From an uncultured Ruminococcus sp. (GTDB taxonomy: Bacteria > Bacillota > Clostridia > Oscillospirales > Ruminococcaceae), in contig CAMOEP010000187.1 of the NCBI GenBank assembly GCA_946612185.1, positions 1 to 5,185 on the forward strand: a stretch of DNA of 5,185 bases, in the 5' to 3' direction. How positions within the stretch are numbered: position 1 is the first letter of the stretch; each line of letters starts with the position of its first letter. Under the pieces are notes generated by a model. That model had not been told where the DNA came from, searched no databases, and saw nothing but the letters and a program-made list of their open reading frames with translations. Positions 1 through 5,185 of this stretch are shown in pieces. The position numbers and the translations under genes are program-made.

Positions 1-209
1 GCCGATTTTTACCGGCATTGTTTTCCTAAAATCCATAGGTCGAAAATTTATGTCTCCTTCTTTTCCGGCAGTCTCTTTGCCGTCCACATTTCCACGGCTG
101 ACAGCAGCTTTCCTGTATGGCAGAAAGTAAATGCTGTTGCCTTAGTATTCCGCATTTTCGCAGCTGCTATAAATTGCGATTCGATCCCGGAAACTCAGCA
201 ATAAAATAG
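1..209. other. Left-edge stretch without a defensible gene; possible fragment of a dispersed repeat
   Basis: No convincing gene lies here. The plus strand is open in frame 1 from the edge to a TAA at 202-204, with no good start and an unremarkable composition. On the minus strand one frame is open from the stop at 144-142 to the left edge (it contains Met codons at 36-34 and 18-16, the second with a weak AGGA upstream). Another minus frame gives a 35-codon ORF (155-48) without a Shine-Dalgarno site. Overlapping open frames on both strands without start signals look more like a repeat element or degenerate sequence than a gene. A short hairpin is possible (CGGCA 66-70 with TGCCG 78-82). The 15-base motif at 135-149 recurs inverted after the peptidase gene. 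A divergent gene beginning just inside the left edge cannot be excluded. Confidence 0.4.
135..149 (-). repeat. 15-base inverted repeat, left copy
   Basis: Read on the minus strand this is AATACTAAGGCAACA, identical to plus-strand 4103-4117 just after the peptidase stop codon. Identity ends on both sides at exactly 15 bases. In a window of this size a 15-base inverted match is expected by chance about once in a hundred such windows if bases were equal, so it is suggestive rather than conclusive. It could be the terminal motif of a small dispersed element (MITE- or REP-like) present in several copies in this genome. That origin is inference. Confidence 0.5.
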
Positions 210-238
210 TTGACATATTATGCATTAATCTATATAAT
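210..238 (+). promoter_or_regulatory. Consensus sigma-A/sigma-70 type promoter of the peptidase gene
   Basis: The -35 box TTGACA (210-215) and the -10 box TATAAT (233-238) both match the housekeeping consensus perfectly and are separated by the ideal 17 bases. Surrounding sequence from about 200 to 300 is very AT-rich, unlike the coding regions. The expected transcription start is near 245, which leaves about 104 bases of untranslated leader before the ATG at 349. No operator-like palindrome overlaps the boxes that I can see, so strong, largely constitutive transcription is the simplest reading, with any control exerted elsewhere. Confidence 0.88.
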
Positions 239-244
239 TAATAT

Positions 245-334
245 ATGATGTACTCTGAATACAGCTTTAAATAAAAGTTTTGTATTTATGCAGCATTTTT
301 AATAACATTAACCAGTACATCAACCATTGAAAAT
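245..334 (+). other. AT-rich 5' untranslated leader
   Basis: This segment lies between the predicted transcription start and the ribosome binding site. It can form a weak imperfect hairpin: AATACA (258-263) pairs with TGTATT (281-286), with an inner CTTT (265-268) pairing with AAAG (274-277). There is no T-run after it to make it an attenuator, and I recognise no riboswitch or T-box motif. The length is longer than a minimal leader but nothing in it proves a regulatory role. Confidence 0.4.
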
Positions 335-340
335 AAGGAG
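335..340 (+). promoter_or_regulatory. Ribosome binding site AAGGAG
   Basis: A full AAGGAG Shine-Dalgarno core ends 8 bases before the ATG at 349. This fixes the start of the peptidase, which then opens directly with a signal peptide (MKKQ...). Confidence 0.93.
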
Positions 341-348
341 AAACCGAT

Positions 349-3300
349 ATGAAAAAACAACTTGCTTTCTTAATGGCACTGTCACTCACTCTGCCTGCTT
401 CGGTTATGAACGTTTACGCCGAAGATCCCCTTGACGGCGACACTTCCGTTCCCGATGAGGAGGAGTTTACACTGGAGGAGACTGAGATCCCCCTGCTTTA
501 TCCTGCTCCTGAATCGTACATAATGGAAAACGCTCCCGTTACCGAAGAACTCCCCGAAAGCGTTGACCTGCGCCGCAGAGGTCTTGTCTCAGCCGTTAAA
601 AATCAGGGCAGCGACGGCACTTGCTGGGCTCACGCTGTTGTCGGCGCTATCGAGTCGGAAGTGATAGCCGAAAACCCTTCTATTGACCTGTCCGAGCGCT
701 ATCTCGCTTACTATATGGGTACTGATGAATTCGGTGAGGGCGCAGATGCTAATGTTGTGGAAAATGGCTCTACTGCCGCAAACTGCCTTGCCCTGCTCAC
801 AAACTGGATAGGCCCTGTTTCCGAAAGCAAAGCCCCATATGACCAGGATTATATCTCAGAACTGACCAGGCGTGAAGTCCAGAATGAGGCAGAACTCCAC
901 GTTACCGGCGCTCGTATGTATTGCCTTGAGCCTTCCCGTGAAGACCATGATGCGCAAGTCCAGGCTATCAAAAAGGAACTGAGCGATGGCCATGCACTGT
1001 ACATGGATCTGAACTTCGATACTACTAATTCCCTTAATTTCGCCACTTCCGCCCTTTTCAACAACCCGGAATTACCCTATAAGGAATCTGCACCTCATGC
1101 CGTTATTATCGTAGGCTACGACGACAACTACTCCGCCGATAACTTCAATATCCGCCCACAGAATAACGGCGCTTGGCTCATTAAAAACAGTTGGGGTACT
1201 GATATGGGCGACTGCGGATATTACTGGGTATCCTATGAAGAACCGACCGCATATAATGTATGCAGTTTCGATATTGAGGACTCAAGATGCCACGACCATA
1301 TCTATGAACACGACGACTTCGGTGGCTCAGGTCTGTTCGCTGCCTCAGAGGACGGCGACGAGACTGTATATATCTCAAATGTATTTACCGCTGAGGAAAA
1401 CGGTTTCGTTACCGATGTGATGATGAACTGCAATATCCCCGGCGACCAGTACGAGATAAATGTATTTACAGGGCTTCAGTCACCTCAGCTTCCTGATTCC
1501 GGCGAATCCCACGGCATTACTTCCGGCGTTATGGAGAATATCGGCTACCAGACTATCACCCTTGACGAACCGGTGCATATCAATGCCGGCGATACTTTCT
1601 CAATTGTGGTAAAGCTGTCAGGAGAAAAGGGTTTTCACATTCCCTGCGAACACGCTAATATTACCCACGGTGAGCCTGTTGGTTATTCCGGATTTGCTTC
1701 CGACGGACAGTTCCCCACACTCAATAACGAAAACAATATCCTGGCTACTTTCGGCAGGGGGCAGAGTTTCTTCAGAACCGAGGACAATATCTGGAGCGAC
1801 GTTTATGACTGCTACGATTACGATAACAGCTACCTTACAGGTAATATTTGCCTGAAAGCACTTACCGTAAACGAGGGCGCTGTTCACTTCTCCAACTACG
1901 ACTCCGCTATCGCTCCCGGTACTGAGATAGCCCTCTCCTGCGCCGACGGCAAGGACATTTACTACTCCGTCAACGACGGTGAGTACTCCGTCTACTCCCA
2001 GCCTATTGCCTACACCGGCGGCGAAATGTCAGTCTCCGCTTACATCGACGGCTGCCCTGAACAGGTCTACCATCAGCTTTACTCCGAGAAAACCGCTTCC
2101 CTGTCCAGCCTGCTGGTAAGCAACAACAATTACAGCTACTACGCCGACCTCAGCACCGATATCATCGACGTGACACTCCCTGTGAACTCAGACTACGTCA
2201 CATTCTGCCCCATTACGCAGGGTCAGCTTACTTACGGCGATGAGGTGTACAGTTCCTACGACAAGATTGAAATGCCCGTTGACTTAAAGCCGGAGTCGTT
2301 CACTTTCATTGTCTCCGAGGAGGGTCTGACTTCAAGGGAACTTACCGTTAACGTCAATCATGAGTTCACTCCCTCTTTATCCTGGGGAACTTGGCTCTCA
2401 GAAGCAGAAAAATGCTGTTACTACTTCGCTGAGGACGGTCAGACCGGCTGCATCATAAACATCAAGGACGCAAAAAGGACTGAATTCAGCTACACTATCG
2501 ACCAGAACATTATAACTCTGGATACCGGCGATGAAGTCCGCACCGGTATAATAAGCTGCGACAGCGCTTTCGCAAGGGTAATATGGGACGACGGCGTTGA
2601 AGCTTCCTGGATTGCAATGGAATTTGAAGCTGAAAAACTGCCGTTTTATACAAATACCGAACTGGCTGACATGGCTAAGGATTACTACAAGGCACTCACC
2701 GGCGCTGACGCTGAGACAGTTTCCGACGAATCCGGCGAGGGTATTTACCAGGTCATCATCAGCGTTTCCTCCGAAAAGGGCGGAGATATTACATTCAGCG
2801 TTAACAGATACAGCGGTGTGGGAAATATACAAAACGGCGATGTAGTTGACCTGAAAAGTCTCCCCGACCCGGATTCCCTCGATTCATTAAAGCACGGTAC
2901 ATGGCTCTACAAGACCGAATTTGCCGGCAGCCAGAACTACCTTTGCTTATCCGATGACGGAAAGAGCGGCTGGCTCACCAACTCTTACGACGGCAATGTT
3001 ACCAACATCACCTATACCTGCGTAAACGGTCAGTTCACTATGTCTATTCTCGGTGAGAATGATGAGGTTCTCTATGTTCAGAGGGGCGTTGCTTCTATCA
3101 AGGAAGATTCCGCTAAGATCACCTGGGAAAACAACAGTACAGACGAATTGGTGTTTGTATCTGACGAAACTATCGCTCCCGGTTCATTCTATACAGATAT
3201 GGAACTTTCTAATCTTGCTTCTGTTTACCATGAGGCTGATACCTGCGAAATGCTGCCCTTTAACTACGTTGTTTCCGAGGGCGACGACCGCATAGTTTAC

Positions 3301-4104
3301 GCTTACTATCCCACCGATGATGAGACTGAAAACATTCCCTTCTACCGTGTGAACCAGTATACCGCTAAGGGTACTGATATGTACGGCAATGAAGTTGACT
3401 TGAATGTTCCGAATTACCGCAACGAAATGATACCCAAGAGCGGTATGTGGCGTATATCCTCCGCTTACTCCGACGGCATAAATGAAGATATGCTGGACTG
3501 CTACGACTACAATGTCAGCGGTCACTACTGGTTCAGCGATGACGGTATCGACACTGTATACAAGGACATTTATGAGGGCAGACAGAATGACGTGAAATTC
3601 TACGCAGTCGGCGGAAAGGGTATAGATTATCGCTTTGACGAAAAGCGTTGCTTCACTTACACTCAGAAGGGCGACAGCATCTATATCTTCTGGAACGACC
3701 CAAATTCAACATGGGTAAATATTGAGAAACTCACCTACGTCAGCGATGATACTCCTGATACTTTCAAGTGCTGCACACTTTCCGACCTCATTAACTGGTC
3801 GATAGCAGACGCAAAGAAAAAGACCGGCGCTGACCTCGTACCTGGCGGTACAGCTTTATTAGAGGACGGTACTGCCAATATACTGCTGGTCGAGCCTGAA
3901 ACCGGCGAAATGGTTACTTCCTATCAGGTGGATATGTACACCGGAAAGGGTACTGACCTGTCAGGCGAGGAAGTTGACCTGCCTCAGACCGGCATCACTT
4001 CCCCCAGAACTGCAATGACTGTATGGGGCGCAGTAATGTCAGTAATGCTCGGATTCGGACTTGTTGTGAAGTCACTGTTCACAAGAAAGAAGAACGAGGA
4101 CTAA
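349..4104 (+). CDS. Secreted, sortase-anchored papain-family (C1) cysteine peptidase with lectin-like domain and triple-repeat tail
   Basis: The product has 1251 residues and is predicted to be exported and fixed to the cell wall, where it would cleave peptide bonds in proteins or glycoproteins. The signal peptide spans about 1-24 (VYA before the cut), followed by a short acidic segment (25-67). The papain-like domain covers about 68-305: oxyanion Gln86, nucleophile Cys92 (TCWAHA), His250 (APHAVIIVGYDD) and Asn280 (KNSWGT), so the active site is intact. Residues about 320-505 match the lectin-like domain that commonly follows C1 peptidases in clostridia. About 508-570 resembles a chitobiase C-terminal/Fn3-like module and about 580-670 a cadherin-like beta sandwich. 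Three related modules then occupy about 680-835, 850-1018 and 1032-1211. The end is LPQTG (1211-1215), a hydrophobic stretch (about 1221-1243) and RKKNED. There is no long inhibitory propeptide. It is a single gene with its own promoter and terminator. The catalytic call is firm; substrate and partners are unknown. Confidence 0.93.
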   Translation: MKKQLAFLMALSLTLPASVMNVYAEDPLDGDTSVPDEEEFTLEETEIPLLYPAPESYIMENAPVTEELPESVDLRRRGLVSAVKNQGSDGTCWAHAVVGAIESEVIAENPSIDLSERYLAYYMGTDEFGEGADANVVENGSTAANCLALLTNWIGPVSESKAPYDQDYISELTRREVQNEAELHVTGARMYCLEPSREDHDAQVQAIKKELSDGHALYMDLNFDTTNSLNFATSALFNNPELPYKESAPHAVIIVGYDDNYSADNFNIRPQNNGAWLIKNSWGTDMGDCGYYWVSYEEPTAYNVCSFDIEDSRCHDHIYEHDDFGGSGLFAASEDGDETVYISNVFTAEENGFVTDVMMNCNIPGDQYEINVFTGLQSPQLPDSGESHGITSGVMENIGYQTITLDEPVHINAGDTFSIVVKLSGEKGFHIPCEHANITHGEPVGYSGFASDGQFPTLNNENNILATFGRGQSFFRTEDNIWSDVYDCYDYDNSYLTGNICLKALTVNEGAVHFSNYDSAIAPGTEIALSCADGKDIYYSVNDGEYSVYSQPIAYTGGEMSVSAYIDGCPEQVYHQLYSEKTASLSSLLVSNNNYSYYADLSTDIIDVTLPVNSDYVTFCPITQGQLTYGDEVYSSYDKIEMPVDLKPESFTFIVSEEGLTSRELTVNVNHEFTPSLSWGTWLSEAEKCCYYFAEDGQTGCIINIKDAKRTEFSYTIDQNIITLDTGDEVRTGIISCDSAFARVIWDDGVEASWIAMEFEAEKLPFYTNTELADMAKDYYKALTGADAETVSDESGEGIYQVIISVSSEKGGDITFSVNRYSGVGNIQNGDVVDLKSLPDPDSLDSLKHGTWLYKTEFAGSQNYLCLSDDGKSGWLTNSYDGNVTNITYTCVNGQFTMSILGENDEVLYVQRGVASIKEDSAKITWENNSTDELVFVSDETIAPGSFYTDMELSNLASVYHEADTCEMLPFNYVVSEGDDRIVYAYYPTDDETENIPFYRVNQYTAKGTDMYGNEVDLNVPNYRNEMIPKSGMWRISSAYSDGINEDMLDCYDYNVSGHYWFSDDGIDTVYKDIYEGRQNDVKFYAVGGKGIDYRFDEKRCFTYTQKGDSIYIFWNDPNSTWVNIEKLTYVSDDTPDTFKCCTLSDLINWSIADAKKKTGADLVPGGTALLEDGTANILLVEPETGEMVTSYQVDMYTGKGTDLSGEEVDLPQTGITSPRTAMTVWGAVMSVMLGFGLVVKSLFTRKKNED
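2386..2853 (+). repeat. C-terminal module, repeat unit 1 (residues 680-835)
   Basis: This is the first of three divergent tandem protein modules. It opens with GTW (680-682) and runs through a beta-rich first half with a DG-containing turn (AEDGQTG) and an 'IWDDG' strand. It continues with an FYTNTELADMAKDYY helix-like segment (766-780) and a 'VNRYSGVG' strand (818-825), and closes with VDL (833-835). The second half resembles the small alpha/beta module with 'Y-x-V-D-x-x-T-G-x-G' strands found in many Ruminococcus secreted proteins and is reminiscent of PepSY. That comparison is from pattern memory, not a search. Confidence 0.7.
2896..3402 (+). repeat. C-terminal module, repeat unit 2 (residues 850-1018)
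   Basis: The order of landmarks is the same as in unit 1: GTW at 850-852, SDDGKSG turn (868-874), ITW strand (about 924-926), FYTDMELSNLASVYH (947-961), VNQYTAKGTD (1001-1010) and a closing VDL (1016-1018). The matching order and spacing of these landmarks make common ancestry by internal duplication likely, although overall identity is low. The copies are clearly old, since no DNA-level repeat is visible. Confidence 0.7.
3442..3981 (+). repeat. C-terminal module, repeat unit 3 (residues 1032-1211), fused to the sorting signal
   Basis: Landmarks are GMW (1032-1034, T replaced by M), FSDDG turn (1062-1066), 'IFWND' strand (about 1113-1117), the FKCCTLSDLINWSIADAKKKTG helix-like region starting at 1139, VDMYTGKGTD (1194-1203) and VDL (1209-1211). 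It is the longest unit because of an insertion around 1036-1060. The L of its closing VDL is the first residue of LPQTG, so the module abuts the sortase site directly. Confidence 0.65.
3979..4101 (+). other. Cell-wall sorting signal (LPQTG, hydrophobic segment, charged tail)
   Basis: Encodes residues 1211-1251: LPQTG, a short linker, a membrane segment (about 1221-1243) and a positively charged end (RKKNED). By the established sortase mechanism, a class A type sortase would cut between T1214 and G1215 and join the threonine to peptidoglycan precursor. No sortase gene lies in this window. Confidence 0.9.
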
Positions 4105-4117
4105 TACTAAGGCAACA
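4103..4117 (+). repeat. 15-base inverted repeat, right copy
   Basis: AATACTAAGGCAACA overlaps the last two bases of the peptidase stop codon and is the inverse of 135-149. The two copies thus bracket the promoter and the entire peptidase gene. Here the motif also forms the left arm of a local hairpin. Confidence 0.5.
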
Positions 4118-4142
4118 CCGTACAGAGATTGTGTTGTTGCCT
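4110..4142 (+). other. Hairpin directly after the peptidase gene, repeat-derived
   Basis: AGGCAACA (4110-4117) pairs perfectly with TGTTGCCT (4135-4142) around a 17-base loop. There is no T-run immediately after it and it runs straight into the next stem at 4143. It is more likely a remnant of the repeat or a 3'-end stabilising structure than the terminator itself. Confidence 0.55.
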
Positions 4143-4174
4143 AAAGGGAGAGCCGCTGTGGTTCTCCCTTTTCT
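4143..4174 (+). terminator. Intrinsic terminator of the peptidase gene
   Basis: A 12-pair stem is formed by 4143-4154 (AAAGGGAGAGCC) and 4160-4171 (GGTTCTCCCTTT), with one G-T wobble, a five-base loop (GCTGT) and a T-rich end (TTTTCT, 4169-4174). It lies 39 bases after the stop codon in the right orientation. Read on the minus strand it lacks a good T-run, so it mainly serves the plus-strand gene. Confidence 0.88.
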
Positions 4175-4179
4175 ATAAC

Positions 4180-4217
4180 AAAAAACCCCTGACCGGTAAC
4201 TTACCAGCCAGGGGTTT
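4180..4217 (-). terminator. Intrinsic terminator of pfkA
   Basis: A nine-pair perfect stem is formed by AAACCCCTG (4183-4191) and CAGGGGTTT (4209-4217). The 17-base loop has its own small GGTA/TACC pairing. On the minus strand the stem ends in a run of six Ts (4185-4180), placed 14 bases after the pfkA stop. On the plus strand the stem is followed by TTTGTATTT, so it may also stop read-through from the peptidase gene. Confidence 0.88.
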
Positions 4218-4231
4218 GTATTTAAGTACGA

Positions 4232-5185
4232 TCAGAATGCGATCTGCTCAGCGATGTGGTGAAGCTTCTCGTCATAGGGCTTCTGCATAGCCAGTGCTTC
4301 CTGGATATCATAGTCAACGATCTTGCTGTCCTTGATACCAACAACACGGTTGCCGATGCCCTGCTCAAGCAGTTCAACAGCGTAGTAACCCATTCTTGTA
4401 GCCTCAACTCTGTCTCTCAGTGTGGGGCTTCCACCTCTCTGAACGTGACCGAGAATAGTTGCTCTTGTCTCGATACCGGTCTTTTCCTGGAGTGCAGTAG
4501 CGATCTCCTGAGTGTGACCGATGCCCTCAGCAACGATAACTACGAAGTTCTGCTTGCCCTTGGACTTCTTCTCCAGCATTGTAGCAGCGATAGCGTCCAG
4601 GTCGTAGGGAACTTCCTTTGTGATGATGTCTGTAGCACCGCAGGCAATACCTGTATTAACAGCGATGTGACCAGCGCCTCTGCCCATTACCTCAACAACA
4701 GAGCATCTGTCGTGGGACTGAGATGTATCACGAAGCTTGTCAACCAGCTCCATAGCTGTATTCATAGCTGTATCAAAGCCGATAGTATAATCAGTGCAAG
4801 CGATATCGTTGTCGATAGTGCCGGGGATACCAACGCACAGCACGCCCTTTGCAGAAAGGTCAGCAGCACCTCTGAATGAACCATCGCCGCCGATAACTAC
4901 CAGACCCTCGATGCCCAGTTCCTCGCACTTCTTCTTAGCCTTCTCAACGCCCTCGTCAGTTCTGAATTCGGGGCATCTTGCTGTATAGAGGATAGTACCG
5001 CCGTTGTGGATAATATCTGAAACGCTTCTCTCGTCCATCTTGATGATGTCGCCGGTGATAAGTCCCTCATAGCCTCTGCGGATACCGTAAACTTCCATAC
5101 CCTTGCTGAGAGCTGTTCTTACGACTGCTCTGATCGCAGCGTTCATACCGGGAGCGTCGCCGCCGCTTGTTAAAACGCCAATTTT
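4232..5185 (-). CDS. pfkA: ATP-dependent 6-phosphofructokinase (5' end just outside the window)
   Basis: Phosphorylates fructose 6-phosphate to fructose 1,6-bisphosphate with ATP, the committed step of glycolysis, in the cytoplasm, normally as a homotetramer. 317 residues are visible, starting KIGVLTSGGDAPGMNA. Comparison with the 319-residue Bacillus-type enzyme indicates only about two N-terminal residues are missing, so the internal Met at 5146 is not the start. Diagnostic motifs (visible numbering): ATP-loop GGDAPG (8-13), GGDGS (99-103), PGTIDND (121-127, catalytic Asp125), MGR (167-169), ETR (Arg241) and GHVQRGGSP (246-254). Gly in GGDG and in PGT marks the ATP type rather than the pyrophosphate type. 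Residues equivalent to the effector-site Arg21, Arg25, Arg154 and Lys213 of the E. coli enzyme are kept, so ADP/PEP-type control is plausible. Codons are strongly biased (Lys nearly all AAG) after a more AT-rich first dozen, as in highly expressed genes. The stop is TGA, followed by its own terminator. Confidence 0.97.
   Translation of the reverse strand, partial: KIGVLTSGGDAPGMNAAIRAVVRTALSKGMEVYGIRRGYEGLITGDIIKMDERSVSDIIHNGGTILYTARCPEFRTDEGVEKAKKKCEELGIEGLVVIGGDGSFRGAADLSAKGVLCVGIPGTIDNDIACTDYTIGFDTAMNTAMELVDKLRDTSQSHDRCSVVEVMGRGAGHIAVNTGIACGATDIITKEVPYDLDAIAATMLEKKSKGKQNFVVIVAEGIGHTQEIATALQEKTGIETRATILGHVQRGGSPTLRDRVEATRMGYYAVELLEQGIGNRVVGIKDSKIVDYDIQEALAMQKPYDEKLHHIAEQIAF

Noticed and set aside
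1..36. Possible start of a divergent minus-strand gene (Met at 36-34 or 18-16)
   Set aside because: Only 6-12 codons are visible. The first Met has no properly spaced binding site and the second only a weak AGGA. It cannot be supported without sequence beyond the edge.
48..155. Minus-strand 35-codon ORF starting MRNTKATAF
   Set aside because: No Shine-Dalgarno site before the ATG, and it overlaps another open minus frame. It begins inside the sequence next to the inverted-repeat motif, so it is better read as repeat sequence.
1..204. Plus-strand frame open for 67 codons to a TAA at 202-204, possibly the end of an upstream gene
   Set aside because: A run this long occurs by chance a few percent of the time. 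The composition shows no recognisable motif, and the opposite strand is also open in two frames over part of it.
2398..2832. 144-codon minus-strand ORF inside the peptidase gene
   Set aside because: Antisense shadow of the repeat region. No start signal, and the peptidase frame is continuous and motif-supported.
1804..3516. The similar peptide DCYDYD/DCYDYN at residues 487-492 and 1050-1055, as a possible repeated motif
   Set aside because: The similarity does not extend beyond six residues, and the two sit in different domain types. Probably coincidence in a Tyr/Asp-rich protein.
4256..4879. 207-codon plus-strand ORF opposite pfkA
   Set aside because: It lies wholly antisense to a strongly conserved enzyme gene with biased codons, has no binding site, and resembles no known protein.
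5144..5146. Internal ATG as the pfkA start
   Set aside because: The frame stays open upstream to the window edge and encodes the invariant KIGVLTSGGDAPG nucleotide-binding loop, so the true start is beyond 5185.
1..5185. CRISPR array, tRNA or rRNA, insertion sequence, toxin-antitoxin or phage-defence genes
   Set aside because: I saw no regularly spaced direct repeats, no RNA-gene signatures, and no transposase or defence-type protein motifs on either strand.

Overview
The window looks like chromosomal DNA of a Gram-positive, low-to-mid GC Firmicute, most likely an anaerobic gut or rumen member of the Oscillospiraceae (Ruminococcus-like). This is an inference from four things: strong AAGGAG-type ribosome binding, a sortase LPxTG surface anchor, a papain-like peptidase with a lectin-like domain and a modular repeat tail of the kind seen in Ruminococcus secreted proteins, and a clostridial/bacillar-type ATP-dependent phosphofructokinase. 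The species cannot be named from this sequence alone.

Layout. Positions 1-209 hold no gene I can defend. Several frames are open there on both strands, and the stretch includes a 15-base motif (135-149) that recurs in inverted orientation right after the large gene (4103-4117). The left edge may therefore be part of a dispersed repeat. A perfect-consensus sigma-A-type promoter (TTGACA, 17-base spacer, TATAAT; 210-238) follows, then an AT-rich leader of about 100 bases and a strong Shine-Dalgarno site. These serve one large gene (349-4104, +) that encodes a 1251-residue secreted, wall-anchored cysteine peptidase. Its order is signal peptide, short acidic segment, papain-family catalytic domain with Gln/Cys/His/Asn all present, lectin-like beta domain, two Ig-like/chitobiase-C-like modules, three copies of a roughly 155-180 residue module, LPQTG, membrane segment and basic tail.

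The 127-base gap 4105-4231 lies between convergent genes. It contains a repeat-derived hairpin, an intrinsic terminator for the peptidase gene and a second terminator for the gene on the other strand.

On the minus strand, 4232-5185 is pfkA (ATP-dependent 6-phosphofructokinase), complete except for about two N-terminal codons beyond the right edge. It has its own terminator, its transcript converges on the peptidase gene, and no functional link between the two is apparent. The peptidase appears to be a single-gene transcription unit whose job is at the cell surface, probably binding and cutting proteins or glycoproteins. pfkA is central glycolysis.

I see no CRISPR array, tRNA, rRNA, transposase or phage gene. 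The least-explained items are the three-module tail of the peptidase, its high cysteine content, and the short inverted repeat flanking the gene.
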